From: Prevotella sp. khp7
GTDB lineage: Bacteria; Bacteroidota; Bacteroidia; Bacteroidales; Bacteroidaceae
Reading direction: 5' to 3'
Assembly: GCF_900109055.1 (NCBI RefSeq)
Contig: NZ_FOIV01000004.1
Location: forward strand, 186,001 to 250,000
Length of the DNA: 64,000 bases
Below are positions 1-8,404 of this stretch, piece after piece. Both the position numbers and the translations under genes were made by a program. Positions within the stretch are counted from its first letter, which is position 1, and every line of letters begins with the position of its first letter. A model generated the notes under the pieces. The model ran no database searches. It was not told where the DNA came from and was given only the letters and a program-made list of their open reading frames with translations.

Positions 1-176
1 GGACTACGCCTTTTCTCTGCCACAAGCGCATTGTCCAGCACTTGTTTCACAACCCAGCATGAGCTTTCTATTTGCTCATCTGCTATTGCCTTGCGATATG
101 CTTCTTTCTGGTCTTCACGGAATGTTGAACCAGCCCTGACCAAACAGTCCGCTACTTTTTCAATAATGTTACTCAT
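1..176 (-). CDS. Fumarase/L(+)-tartrate dehydratase-type alpha subunit, N-terminal part (cut by window edge)
   Basis: Reading the minus strand from an ATG at 176 gives MSNIIEKVADCLVRAGSTF and continues open to the window edge. This resembles the start of the alpha subunit of class I (iron-sulfur) fumarase/tartrate dehydratases, which hydrate or dehydrate C4 dicarboxylic acids in the cytoplasm. The assignment rests mainly on the neighbour: the gene just upstream is a clear beta subunit, and in two-subunit members of this family the partners are adjacent. The start lies inside the end of the beta gene (8-base overlap, TTATGAGTAA), which suggests translational coupling. The cluster-binding cysteines would lie outside the window. 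Whether the substrate is fumarate, tartrate or another hydroxyacid cannot be told from this fragment. Confidence 0.7.
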   Translation of the reverse strand, partial: MSNIIEKVADCLVRAGSTFREDQKEAYRKAIADEQIESSCWVVKQVLDNALVAEKRRS

Positions 177-678
177 AAACACTCCTTCCTTTAGCAGCGG
201 CAATAATAGCCTGATAATTACCAACTTTGATTCTATACAGAGCCTCCATCCCAAGTTCCGGCCATGCCACACACTCTCGTTCAAGGGTTTGGCTTTCCAA
301 GAGGGCGGTTACAGGGGGGATAATGGCAAAAACTGCATTATTCTCTGCCAGCATCTTCACTGTCTCTGGCTTGATGGCACCCTTACCAAGATGCATCTTG
401 ATACCACCTAACTTGGAGAGAGTCTCAAAACTGCCCTCTATTTCCAACTTGTTACTGGAAGTAGGACCTACTCCTGCGGGACTCACAGCCGTGTGAAATA
501 TCACGCCACCCTTCAAATCAATCCCTCGTTTGTTCCATGTACCAGCCTCAAGTTCCTTGCAGATACGAGGCAGCACAGCATCACGACCACAGAATATGTA
601 GCCTGAAATGGAAACTACATCGCCAACATTAAGACTTGCTACAACATCTTCGCTTATCGGTATTTGAATCTCTCTCAT
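169..678 (-). CDS. Fumarase/L(+)-tartrate dehydratase-type beta subunit
   Basis: A protein of 169 residues that matches the fumarate hydratase class I C-terminal (beta) family, which forms the swivelling half of the heterodimeric iron-sulfur dehydratase. Recognisable features are SGYIFCGRDAVLPRI near residue 30, a GGVIFHTAVSPAGVGPTSS stretch and a KGAIKPETVKML segment. The start is placed at 678, two bases after the stop of the upstream outer-membrane protein gene. An ATG at 702 in the same frame would overlap that gene and adds nothing conserved. The order beta then alpha is the reverse of the familiar ttdA-ttdB order. The enzyme probably acts with the MmgE/PrpD dehydratase and D-2-hydroxyacid dehydrogenase of the same operon on a dicarboxylic or hydroxy acid; the exact substrate is unknown. 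Confidence 0.88.
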   Translation of the reverse strand: MREIQIPISEDVVASLNVGDVVSISGYIFCGRDAVLPRICKELEAGTWNKRGIDLKGGVIFHTAVSPAGVGPTSSNKLEIEGSFETLSKLGGIKMHLGKGAIKPETVKMLAENNAVFAIIPPVTALLESQTLERECVAWPELGMEALYRIKVGNYQAIIAAAKGRSVYE

Positions 679-679
679 A

Positions 680-1336
680 TTAAAATGTAAAGTCAATTGC
701 AAATGTCAATCTTGGATGCTCTTTAAAGAAGTCGTTTCCCCAGATATAGAAACTATACTGCTTGTAAACATAGAAGAAACCTGCTGCTAAATCGGGATCT
801 TCATTGAATTTCCATGAATGAGTTAAACCAATATGTGGCCAGAAACTACTATTCTTTCCCGTTGGCAACTTTCCTGCCAAGTACCAATATTGATCAAAAG
901 TGTTCTCACCATCTTTGTCAATAGTATGCCAGGTGTTTGTTGTCCAGAACAGTTTACCATCCTTTGTAATATCACCATTCATAAAGAACCCAGTATTAAG
1001 ATAACCAAATTTGTGGCTATCATCAAGATCAAATGTTGGAGCAGACTGGATGCCAGCACTAAACCATTGGCTGAACTTTTTACCTACACGTAGATAATAT
1101 CCAATGAACTTTTCATCAGGACCTGTGGTAAGGTCGGTTCCAATAGAGAACCAATCATTCACACCATATTGCAAAGTCGTATATGTACGTTGGTTGTTAA
1201 TACCTGGCCTCACTTTCAATGAATGATAGCCAAAAAAATGTTCTTTGCCTACTGTTGCCCCATAATATGGTACCTGTGCAAATGTCTCTATTACAAAAGC
1301 AAAGACTAAAACGATGCCTAATAATATTTTTTTCAT
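680..1336 (-). CDS. Small secreted outer-membrane beta-barrel-like protein, unknown function
   Basis: 218 residues. It begins with MKKILLGIVLVFAFVIETFAQ, a typical signal peptide with cleavage after AQ. The mature part is rich in alternating aromatic and polar residues (Tyr, Trp, Phe, Gly) and ends in Phe (AIDFTF), the usual C-terminal signature of an outer-membrane beta-barrel. An upstream in-frame ATG at 1417 would start inside the APC permease gene and would put 27 residues before the signal peptide, so 1336 is preferred. I do not recognise a named family. Its place between a permease and the dehydratase subunits suggests a channel or surface component for the product or substrate of this operon; that is inference only. 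Confidence 0.72.
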   Translation of the reverse strand: MKKILLGIVLVFAFVIETFAQVPYYGATVGKEHFFGYHSLKVRPGINNQRTYTTLQYGVNDWFSIGTDLTTGPDEKFIGYYLRVGKKFSQWFSAGIQSAPTFDLDDSHKFGYLNTGFFMNGDITKDGKLFWTTNTWHTIDKDGENTFDQYWYLAGKLPTGKNSSFWPHIGLTHSWKFNEDPDLAAGFFYVYKQYSFYIWGNDFFKEHPRLTFAIDFTF

Positions 1337-1349
1337 TTCTGTTCCTTGA

Positions 1350-2774
1350 TTAATAAATATCCATTCCTGAAGCAAAATTATCTTTATATAGCATTTTACT
1401 TCGAACTCCGAGCACAATTCCTATTAATGCCCATCCTCCTACTATAATCCATTCTTGCCATGTAAGAGCACAACTCGTGGTCGGTAAAAGATACATCAAT
1501 GCCATGAATCCCGCCATTATCGTCGCAAGAATTCCAATAGTCTTTCCGTGATTAACCCTAAATGGTCTTGTAAGATTTGGTTTGGTTTTACGGAGTTTGA
1601 GGAAAGAGGCGGCCACCATGCAATAAGCCAAACAGCAAGCGAAGTTGGCTGCATCCACAATCCACACCAGCATAACTCTTCCAAACAAGGGAGCTATGAT
1701 TGAAAGCAATCCCAAAAACAAAATTGCCACGTATGGGGTGTTATATTCAGAATGCAATTTCGAGAACTTTCCAGGAAGCATGTGGGATTTTGACATAGAG
1801 AACAGCAAGCGGCTACCTCCAATGAGGAATGAATTCCATGTTGTTACAATACCACAGAGACCTCCAATAACCAGCACCTTTGTCATTGCTTGGTTCGAAA
1901 ATGCTTTAGCCAGAGCGTCAGCTGTTACCATTCCTGTGTCTTGCATTGACGCATCAACCTCAGCAGGGCTCATCACGTAACCAATTGCCACAACAACCAT
2001 GGCATAAAAAACAACAGCCAAACCAATAGATGCAATCATTAATCGACCAAGCCGCTTCAAAGGAGCGTTGATTTCTTCTGCCGCTTGTGGTATTACGTCA
2101 AAACCGAACAGGAAGAATGGTGTCATAATGGCCACTTTCATGATATTCATAAAAATGCCCCCCCCGGTTTCACCTACAAAAGGTTGGCTGGATAGATTAG
2201 CCGTATCACCATTAATCGCAGATCCTGCAACAAGAAGCAAACCAACACCAGCAATGATACAGGTAAGTATATTCTGCAACTTTGCTGCCCTTTTCGTGCC
2301 AATATAATTAATGTAAACAATTAATAGCGAGGCAAGAATTGCCACAGCAACCCATGAGAGATATACATCAAAACCTGCAACAGACCACAAATATCCTTGA
2401 AGGAAATCTGGTATCAGGTATTGCATGATAGTAGCAAAAGAGCATGCTTCAAAACACACAACACCAATATAACTAAGTACCAATGCCCATGTGCAGACGT
2501 ATGAGCCTATAGAACCGAATGCAGCATAACTAAAGTTTTGCTCGCCTCCGCTCTTTGGCATCGCTGTTGTCAGTTCTGCATATGTCAGCCCTACAAGGTA
2601 AATCATAATACCGCCTATGCAGAACGCAACTGCAGTTCCGATAGCACCACCGGTCTGAATCCATTGGCCAGACGAAACAACCCATCCCCAGCCAATCATC
2701 GCCCCAAAGGCGACCATAAGCACGTCCCTTGTATTAAGGACACGTTTGAAACTTGAATTATTATTGTCGTTCAT
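1350..2774 (-). CDS. APC-superfamily amino acid/polyamine permease
   Basis: 474 residues with about 12 hydrophobic membrane segments. The first shows the APC hallmark around VAFGAMIGWGWVVSSGQWI, where the helix is broken by a glycine-rich stretch that binds the amino-acid backbone in characterised members. TYAELTTAMPKSGGEQNF follows, another typical APC loop. It should be an inner-membrane secondary transporter for an amino acid or amine. It sits 4 bases after the ATP-grasp gene and 13 bases before the outer-membrane protein gene, so it is part of the long minus-strand operon. Supply of an amino-acid precursor, or export of the finished small molecule, is the likely role; the substrate cannot be read from sequence. 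Confidence 0.88.
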   Translation of the reverse strand: MNDNNNSSFKRVLNTRDVLMVAFGAMIGWGWVVSSGQWIQTGGAIGTAVAFCIGGIMIYLVGLTYAELTTAMPKSGGEQNFSYAAFGSIGSYVCTWALVLSYIGVVCFEACSFATIMQYLIPDFLQGYLWSVAGFDVYLSWVAVAILASLLIVYINYIGTKRAAKLQNILTCIIAGVGLLLVAGSAINGDTANLSSQPFVGETGGGIFMNIMKVAIMTPFFLFGFDVIPQAAEEINAPLKRLGRLMIASIGLAVVFYAMVVVAIGYVMSPAEVDASMQDTGMVTADALAKAFSNQAMTKVLVIGGLCGIVTTWNSFLIGGSRLLFSMSKSHMLPGKFSKLHSEYNTPYVAILFLGLLSIIAPLFGRVMLVWIVDAANFACCLAYCMVAASFLKLRKTKPNLTRPFRVNHGKTIGILATIMAGFMALMYLLPTTSCALTWQEWIIVGGWALIGIVLGVRSKMLYKDNFASGMDIY

Positions 2775-2778
2775 TTTC

Positions 2779-3897
2779 TTATTGCCACCAGAAATCTGAA
2801 TTCTGACAAATTCCTGTTAGTGCTTCAAATTCTTTCCTGAATCCCTTTTCATTGAACATCTGCCACATAAAATCTCCAGTGAAATTACCTTCCATGATAC
2901 ACCATCCTTTCGGAGTCAAAACCATATCCCATCCTATATATCTCACTGTCGGAATCCTATCTGAAAGATTCTTTACCAAATGAAGCAATTCATTCCATTC
3001 AGGTATTTGATACCCTTTAAATCGTATTTTAGTAAGAGGATGTTCTGCGTCGTGCTCTCCATTCTCCTTATAGCCATCAGTATAAACTATACCAGTCTCC
3101 GCGTCAATACCAGCATCATAAGTACCAAAAGCAGCACTGGTTACAAAAGACTTATTAGCCCCTACCTTAAACCAAGGATACAGTATCTTAACTTCATTAC
3201 CAAGCCGGAGTGTTGTTATTCGAATTCCATTTACTGAGTATGGGTGGATTGCTGCTAGACGATTATCTTGCTCTATCAATTCCTCTAACAAGAATGATTG
3301 GTCGTTATTAAAACTATCAGTAGAGAGTTTTATACCTTCCTGTAAAAGTGAGTGGAACAACTCAGCAATATTCTCATCCGTTTCTATTGTGATTTTACGA
3401 ACGCCAATTCCCAAATGAGAAGACGTAGGTTTAATTACAAACTCTCTGTGCTTTTCCACAAAAGCCGCAAAAGATTTGTAATCTGACTCGTTACTTATTT
3501 TTACAACATCTCTCTTAAAACTATCCTTAAACAACTTATATGTCTCATATTTGTTATTGAACAAATAAGAATCTTCAAAATTATTTATCTTTTTCATAAG
3601 TTTCAAGCGAGATCTAAAAGTCATATACTCACTCTTTTCTTTATGCGTTTTATACGGAAAATGAAAGTATATCTCTTCAGAAATAGTATTGCCATATACC
3701 CAGTAATCGTAAATAGACAAGTAAAACAGCTCATCTATAGAAAAATCTTTATTTAAAGATTCTGTTGCCAGTTGCTTAATGCTATTACGCATCCATTCAA
3801 CTCTTTCGGGTGAGTATTTCTGTGCGTACTCTGCATACAACTTTTTACCCAACTCAATCATTTCTTCCTTGATGTCGGTAATCTTAAAAGGTTCCAT
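2779..3897 (-). CDS. ATP-grasp ligase, sugar-transfer-associated type
   Basis: 372 residues. The C-terminal two thirds carry ATP-grasp features: a nucleotide-binding lysine in FVIKPTSSHLGIGV (residues 153-166), a glutamate pair near 205 (LLEELIEQ), and the metal-binding end motif with Asp324 (YIGWDMVLTP) and MEGN at 335-338. This resembles the ATP-grasp family found in polysaccharide and sugar-transfer loci (Pfam ATPgrasp_ST), whose members are thought to form amide or similar bonds using an acyl-phosphate intermediate. It is the third ATP-grasp of this operon and the most divergent of the three. Context with Wza/Wzz-type genes fits attachment of an amino or hydroxy acid to a sugar or carrier, but the acceptor is unknown. 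Confidence 0.8.
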   Translation of the reverse strand: MEPFKITDIKEEMIELGKKLYAEYAQKYSPERVEWMRNSIKQLATESLNKDFSIDELFYLSIYDYWVYGNTISEEIYFHFPYKTHKEKSEYMTFRSRLKLMKKINNFEDSYLFNNKYETYKLFKDSFKRDVVKISNESDYKSFAAFVEKHREFVIKPTSSHLGIGVRKITIETDENIAELFHSLLQEGIKLSTDSFNNDQSFLLEELIEQDNRLAAIHPYSVNGIRITTLRLGNEVKILYPWFKVGANKSFVTSAAFGTYDAGIDAETGIVYTDGYKENGEHDAEHPLTKIRFKGYQIPEWNELLHLVKNLSDRIPTVRYIGWDMVLTPKGWCIMEGNFTGDFMWQMFNEKGFRKEFEALTGICQNSDFWWQ

Positions 3898-3918
3898 AAC
3901 TAATACTTTTATTACAAA

Positions 3919-5226
3919 TTATAATCTGCAGCAATTAATAATCGTGTTGAAATCCAGCTTTTCCCTTTTGATTTCTGCAATAACTTGATTACAGTCTTCA
4001 ATTGTCATCCCGCCATACATGGCAAGACCTCGGAACTTTTCTTCAAGTCCTTCTTGTGTTAATGGATTCTCCGGCTCACCTTTAGGATAAAGGCATGGTG
4101 CTTCAAATACGCCTCCATCTTTCAAGTAGATAGCTACTTTAGCTCCTCTTACTGCAGGTGATTGTTCGGTAAGATTCTCATCTTCAACCACATTAACCTT
4201 CTGTGTCAGGTTCTTAATCCAATAATCATTCAGATTATTCTCGTTGTAATCTGCATAGCCTGCGCTACCTCTCACTATTGCCAGAGCAACTGCATAAGGA
4301 GTGCTTAATTTGGCAGAACTGATACCGCGTATATCTGTATGGTCGTGGCTACCTACAGCTAGTTTATAGGTATGCACCTCTATTCTCTCAATCTGTTCTG
4401 GCTGTAGCCTCAGATCTCTTCTCATATCAAGAGTTGCATCAATAGCCGGATGACAATGACGGCAAGCAGCATGTACTTTCTGATAAATACCTTTTATGGC
4501 ATAATCTTCAGTAGAGAAGTCCGTCAGATATTCGGAATGAGGAGTATCAGTCAGTGCTGCAAGGAAACCTCGTTTCCCTCCCTGTATATCATTTGGCCCC
4601 GGCAAAGCCATACGTCCCATCAGTGCAGCAACAAGACCATCCATCGCAGCCCTTCCCACATTGTATGGTTTCATCTCCGAAGCCTGTTCCTGTATCTCCA
4701 ATACGCCAGCAGCACTACTAACGGCACAAGCCAAAGTGGATTTAATTTGTTCTTTAGAATAACCGAAAGCAAAAGCAATAGCCATTGCAGAACCAATAGT
4801 TCCACAAGTTCCAGAAACGTGATATCCACGTACTTTATGACCGGGTTGAATGGAACGGGCACAACGAACTGCAGCCTCATAGCCCATTACAATCCCGCAA
4901 AGTATCTTTTCGTATGGAACAGCCTTACATTTCGTTGCCTCTAAAACTGCCGTAACAATGGATGCCCCAAGATGTATCATCCCATGTCTGTGACCGTCAT
5001 CCAATTCTAGCACATGCGCACAAAAGCCATTCACAAGAGCATGATAAGGTGCCGCATCTTCGAACGCATCAAATAGTTCGGGATGCGCATCTCTTATATA
5101 CTTTCTTCCTCCAATTAAAACGCCTAAATAGTCCAGCAAGCATTTCTTTGCTTGATCTGTCACAGGTTGAGGAATCTCATTTGCCTTGGCAATGAGACCA
5201 TCAATAAATGCTTCAGTTATATTCAC
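3919..5226 (-). CDS. MmgE/PrpD family dehydratase (2-methylcitrate dehydratase-like)
   Basis: 435 residues, the usual length for MmgE/PrpD. Family motifs visible are the N-terminal helical AKKCLLDYLGVLIGG, the HVLELDDGHRHGMIHLGA stretch (family signature with the conserved Asp and His), GYEAAVRCARSI, and the C-terminal domain with HAACRHCHPAIDA. Family members dehydrate 2-methylcitrate or related tricarboxylic/hydroxy acids (PrpD) or isomerise cis-aconitate-like acids. No PrpB, PrpC or other methylcitrate-cycle gene is nearby, so propionate breakdown is unlikely. With the citrate-lyase-like protein and the fumarase-type pair in the same operon it more likely dehydrates a biosynthetic intermediate. 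Confidence 0.9.
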   Translation of the reverse strand: MNITEAFIDGLIAKANEIPQPVTDQAKKCLLDYLGVLIGGRKYIRDAHPELFDAFEDAAPYHALVNGFCAHVLELDDGHRHGMIHLGASIVTAVLEATKCKAVPYEKILCGIVMGYEAAVRCARSIQPGHKVRGYHVSGTCGTIGSAMAIAFAFGYSKEQIKSTLACAVSSAAGVLEIQEQASEMKPYNVGRAAMDGLVAALMGRMALPGPNDIQGGKRGFLAALTDTPHSEYLTDFSTEDYAIKGIYQKVHAACRHCHPAIDATLDMRRDLRLQPEQIERIEVHTYKLAVGSHDHTDIRGISSAKLSTPYAVALAIVRGSAGYADYNENNLNDYWIKNLTQKVNVVEDENLTEQSPAVRGAKVAIYLKDGGVFEAPCLYPKGEPENPLTQEGLEEKFRGLAMYGGMTIEDCNQVIAEIKREKLDFNTIINCCRL

Positions 5227-5243
5227 TTTGGAATCAATGTATA

Positions 5244-6215
5244 TTAAACCAACCTTTTTGTTGCAATCTCTTCTAACCGACCTTCCTCAAAGGCTTTGAT
5301 ATTCTCCATGGCACCAACCATCATGGATTTGAAAGCCTCGTAACTCAACCCTCCAATATGTGGGGTCAGTATCACATTATCCAACTCAGCCAGTTTATAA
5401 CCATCTTTCAATGGTTCCTCATAATGGGTATCCAAAGCCACAGATGAAATACGTCCTGATTTCAATGACTCGTATAAATCTTCTGGATTGATGAGTTTGC
5501 CTCTTGCTGTATTCACTACAATAGATCCTGTTTTCAGGAGTTTCATAGTTTTTATGTTAAGAATCTCAGTATTCTCAGGAGTCAATGGACAGTGGAAACT
5601 CAGAATGTCAGCTTTTGGCAGCATCCCTTCAAAGCTTTCGCAATAGGTCAATCCCAACTTATTCTCTACCTCAGAACTCTGTCTGAAAACGTCTGTATAA
5701 AGTATCGTCACACCAAACGGCTGCAACATGGCTGCAACAGTCCGTCCTATATTACCCATGCCAACTAATGCTACAGTCTTACCATATAACTCATGTGTGG
5801 TCAACCCCTGCTGCTGCTTCTTCCAAGCACCTTTATGAGTATCACCATTAATCTGGGGCAGCCGTTTCAAACAAGCGAGCATCAGTGCAATCGTATGTTC
5901 AGCGACACTTCTTGCATTAACACCAGCATTGACATACACGGAGATATTATGCTTTTTGATGGCTTCGATATCCAGCATTTCAGTACCCACACCAGTCCGC
6001 TGGATCATTTTTAGATGCTTAGCTGCGGTAAGTACTCCCTCATCTATCGGCAAACGTCCGCTTACAAGCAAGTAATCAGCATCAACTGCTTGGCGTAGCA
6101 AGCATTGATCGCTTAACTCTTCCAATGTTTCAACGGTAAAGCCTTCAGGAACGACACTTTTCAGTATTTCCCATGGAGTTCCTGCGTATCTTGCCGTATG
6201 TAAGATCTTAGGCAT
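5244..6215 (-). CDS. D-isomer-specific 2-hydroxyacid dehydrogenase, NAD(P)-dependent
   Basis: 323 residues with the two-domain layout of this family. The Rossmann motif is VGMGNIGRTV (residues 151-160). The catalytic set is Arg238 (NTARGKLI), Glu267 (in YEEPL) and His286 (LTPHIGG), all present, so the enzyme should be active. The reaction is reduction of a 2-keto acid to a D-2-hydroxy acid, or the reverse. It is most like the phosphoglycerate-dehydrogenase/glyoxylate-reductase branch. It lies 12 bases after the acyltransferase gene and 17 before the MmgE/PrpD gene, and probably supplies or consumes the hydroxyacid used by this operon. The exact substrate cannot be assigned. Confidence 0.92.
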   Translation of the reverse strand: MPKILHTARYAGTPWEILKSVVPEGFTVETLEELSDQCLLRQAVDADYLLVSGRLPIDEGVLTAAKHLKMIQRTGVGTEMLDIEAIKKHNISVYVNAGVNARSVAEHTIALMLACLKRLPQINGDTHKGAWKKQQQGLTTHELYGKTVALVGMGNIGRTVAAMLQPFGVTILYTDVFRQSSEVENKLGLTYCESFEGMLPKADILSFHCPLTPENTEILNIKTMKLLKTGSIVVNTARGKLINPEDLYESLKSGRISSVALDTHYEEPLKDGYKLAELDNVILTPHIGGLSYEAFKSMMVGAMENIKAFEEGRLEEIATKRLV

Positions 6216-6227
6216 TATTACAATAAA

Positions 6228-7259
6228 TTAAGCGATGGAAGGCTTCTTCTTAACCTTCTCCATCAGTTTATTAAACACTATTGAAAACAGAACTGACGAC
6301 CCTAAAACAAGTATTGGCATCATATACAGAGCGGGCATATTATCATTCCATTCAAACTCATTGTAGATTTCTTCCAACGAATGCCAAACTGCCGGATGAA
6401 GGATATACACCAACATGGAACAATCACGGCCTAAACGCTGAACGATGCCCCCATGTCTCTGAGGGTTCTTGACCCCATAGACAAACAATGCAAAAACTTG
6501 CGGTATGGTCACGATGTTGACTCCAAAATCTCTACCCATGAACCACCGTTCAACCCAACATAGCAGTGTCGTTGTCACAATAATTGTAATCAGAGCTTTG
6601 TTTGATATATTGATCCTATCTTGGTTCTCATGTATCCAATGGCCTAGCATGAAATACGGAAAGGTCTCTACAAGCCAGTTCCTATAAAACATATTTGGCA
6701 CATGATAGCCTGCCAGATGCACTCCTTGAGCCATAACCACATATACGACGAACATCATTGCAGCAAGGATATATGCAAACTTTCGGAATCGAAAACTCTC
6801 TAAGATACCATAAAGAGCGTATGCATATAATAAGGCAAACAAAAACCAATATTGACCAGCTATTATCCTTGGTTGATTGAAAACCAACCAATTAAATAAA
6901 TCTCTTGCAGAGAGTAAAAACTTCTGATTGTGAAAAAACAACTGCTGAAGCAGCACAAAAGCCAAATAGAAAACCGATGCCCAAAAGGTTATTTTCCCTA
7001 TATGTTTTAGCTTTCTGCCAATCGAAGAAATACCCCCCCCAGCCAGTGCCTTGCCTGATTTCAGTTCTGTATCTACCGCCAAAGGCTTGAAGCAAAAATA
7101 GCCAGAGACCATGAAGAAGAAAGGAACACAGAAACGACCGACAGCCTGGACTGCGGTTCCCAAAATGCCAGGAAATTCGCAATGCATGAACACTACGAAC
7201 ATGCAGGCAATACCCTTAATGAAATCTAGGCAATAGTTATACTGCTTCTGCTTAGTCAT
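6228..7259 (-). CDS. Acyltransferase family 3 integral membrane protein
   Basis: 343 residues with about ten hydrophobic segments. It begins with YNYCLDFIKGIACMFVVFMHC, where the conserved arginine/lysine-rich first helix and the His (FMHC) match the acyltransferase-3 (OafA/NodX) family. These proteins transfer acyl groups, usually acetyl, to sugars or other small molecules at the inner membrane. The start codon shares one base with the stop of the upstream lyase gene (TAATG), so the two are translationally linked. In this operon it probably O- or N-acylates the sugar or the hydroxy/amino-acid product before export. Confidence 0.88.
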   Translation of the reverse strand: MTKQKQYNYCLDFIKGIACMFVVFMHCEFPGILGTAVQAVGRFCVPFFFMVSGYFCFKPLAVDTELKSGKALAGGGISSIGRKLKHIGKITFWASVFYLAFVLLQQLFFHNQKFLLSARDLFNWLVFNQPRIIAGQYWFLFALLYAYALYGILESFRFRKFAYILAAMMFVVYVVMAQGVHLAGYHVPNMFYRNWLVETFPYFMLGHWIHENQDRINISNKALITIIVTTTLLCWVERWFMGRDFGVNIVTIPQVFALFVYGVKNPQRHGGIVQRLGRDCSMLVYILHPAVWHSLEEIYNEFEWNDNMPALYMMPILVLGSSVLFSIVFNKLMEKVKKKPSIA

Positions 7260-8395
7260 TATACTCCAAACAATTCAAGATAACTTGCGTCGTTTTCAAT
7301 CACTCCGTATGCCTGAGCACGCATCATAATCTTTTCTGCCCAATTCTTATGGGGGCCTATCTCATTCATGCCCTTGGTACCTTTGATGACTCCACCTTTG
7401 GTATGCATGATTTGATAAGCATCATCATACTCATCCTTCGTGACAGCTAACATACCATTGATAAAGTTCAAGTGCGTTGGGTGAATACAGGTTTTACCCA
7501 TGAATCCGTTAGCCTGGTCAAGTACCAGTTCACGCATCAAACCATCTACAGCATCATTCACAATAGCCTTACGTTTCATCAAGGTCTGCTGCAAATCTAC
7601 CTTAGGCAATTCGGCAGCATTCTTCATTGACTTGTTTACCTTGAAGTATTCCCAAACAGGGCCGCTCACCGTGTAGTCATTGTTACGAGTAAAGACATTA
7701 AGGATATCCATCAGGCAGTTGCTCACAGTCATGATGTCATAGATGGTGTAGTTGATACCACGGCGCACGCCAAAACAACTGGAGAAATCAGTACCACCTA
7801 CACGGATATTCAGAATGAGTCTTTTATGGCAGTCGCAGATATTCTTAATAGCCATCAATTCAAGCAAACGTGTCTCCTTGAAAGCTACACGAGCATCCTC
7901 GATGATGGGCATACCATAAATTACCTCACCAAACTTATTGTTCAGTTCAACAAGGTGACTCATATAGGCTCCACCATTCACACCATTGAACTTTGGGAAG
8001 TTAAAACCAGTGATATAACGGATATGCTCTGGGCGCAACATACTGGCGAAATGCTCAAACTGCTCCGAGTTGCGAACACGGAAGAAAAGAAGAGGGATAT
8101 CCTCATATTTCAATTTGCCACTATCCTCAGCCTCTTTAAGTGTATCCAGCACATGTATGCTATTGATTTCAGCTGCAGGCACATCGTCTTCCGGACAGGC
8201 ATCCTCAAAGCACATGACCATTGAGGTGAGGCCAGGATACTTTTTATCTATCACCGCCTGTGCAAAATCCTTGGTGCCAGGCATATACATAGTGGCACCA
8301 AGACAATACTGCAACAAACTACGATCTGTGTACTTATTAAAGTCAACAGGAGGAACTATAAACCCGTAATTCGGGTTATACTGATGGTGTTTCAA
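7259..8395 (-). CDS. HpcH/HpaI aldolase/citrate-lyase-like TIM-barrel C-C bond lyase
   Basis: 378 residues, TIM-barrel lyase. The N-terminal part reads CLGATMYMPGTKD, then LTSMVMCFEDACPEDD (residues 57-71), the equivalent of the citrate lyase beta-subunit strand that carries metal-binding acidic residues. FRVRNSEQF (residues 105-113) supplies the conserved Arg. IRVGGTDFSS and MGKTCIHPTHLNFIN (last third) match the substrate loop of this group. The layout resembles the C-C bond lyase family described near stress-response biosynthetic operons with ATP-grasp enzymes (Pfam C-C_Bond_Lyase). It would make or break a carbon-carbon bond in a CoA-free or CoA-bound hydroxyacid. Its two neighbours, a U32-like protein and ATP-grasps, point to biosynthesis. 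Confidence 0.85.
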   Translation of the reverse strand: MKHHQYNPNYGFIVPPVDFNKYTDRSLLQYCLGATMYMPGTKDFAQAVIDKKYPGLTSMVMCFEDACPEDDVPAAEINSIHVLDTLKEAEDSGKLKYEDIPLLFFRVRNSEQFEHFASMLRPEHIRYITGFNFPKFNGVNGGAYMSHLVELNNKFGEVIYGMPIIEDARVAFKETRLLELMAIKNICDCHKRLILNIRVGGTDFSSCFGVRRGINYTIYDIMTVSNCLMDILNVFTRNNDYTVSGPVWEYFKVNKSMKNAAELPKVDLQQTLMKRKAIVNDAVDGLMRELVLDQANGFMGKTCIHPTHLNFINGMLAVTKDEYDDAYQIMHTKGGVIKGTKGMNEIGPHKNWAEKIMMRAQAYGVIENDASYLELFGV

Positions 8396-8404
8396 TGTTG
8401 TATG

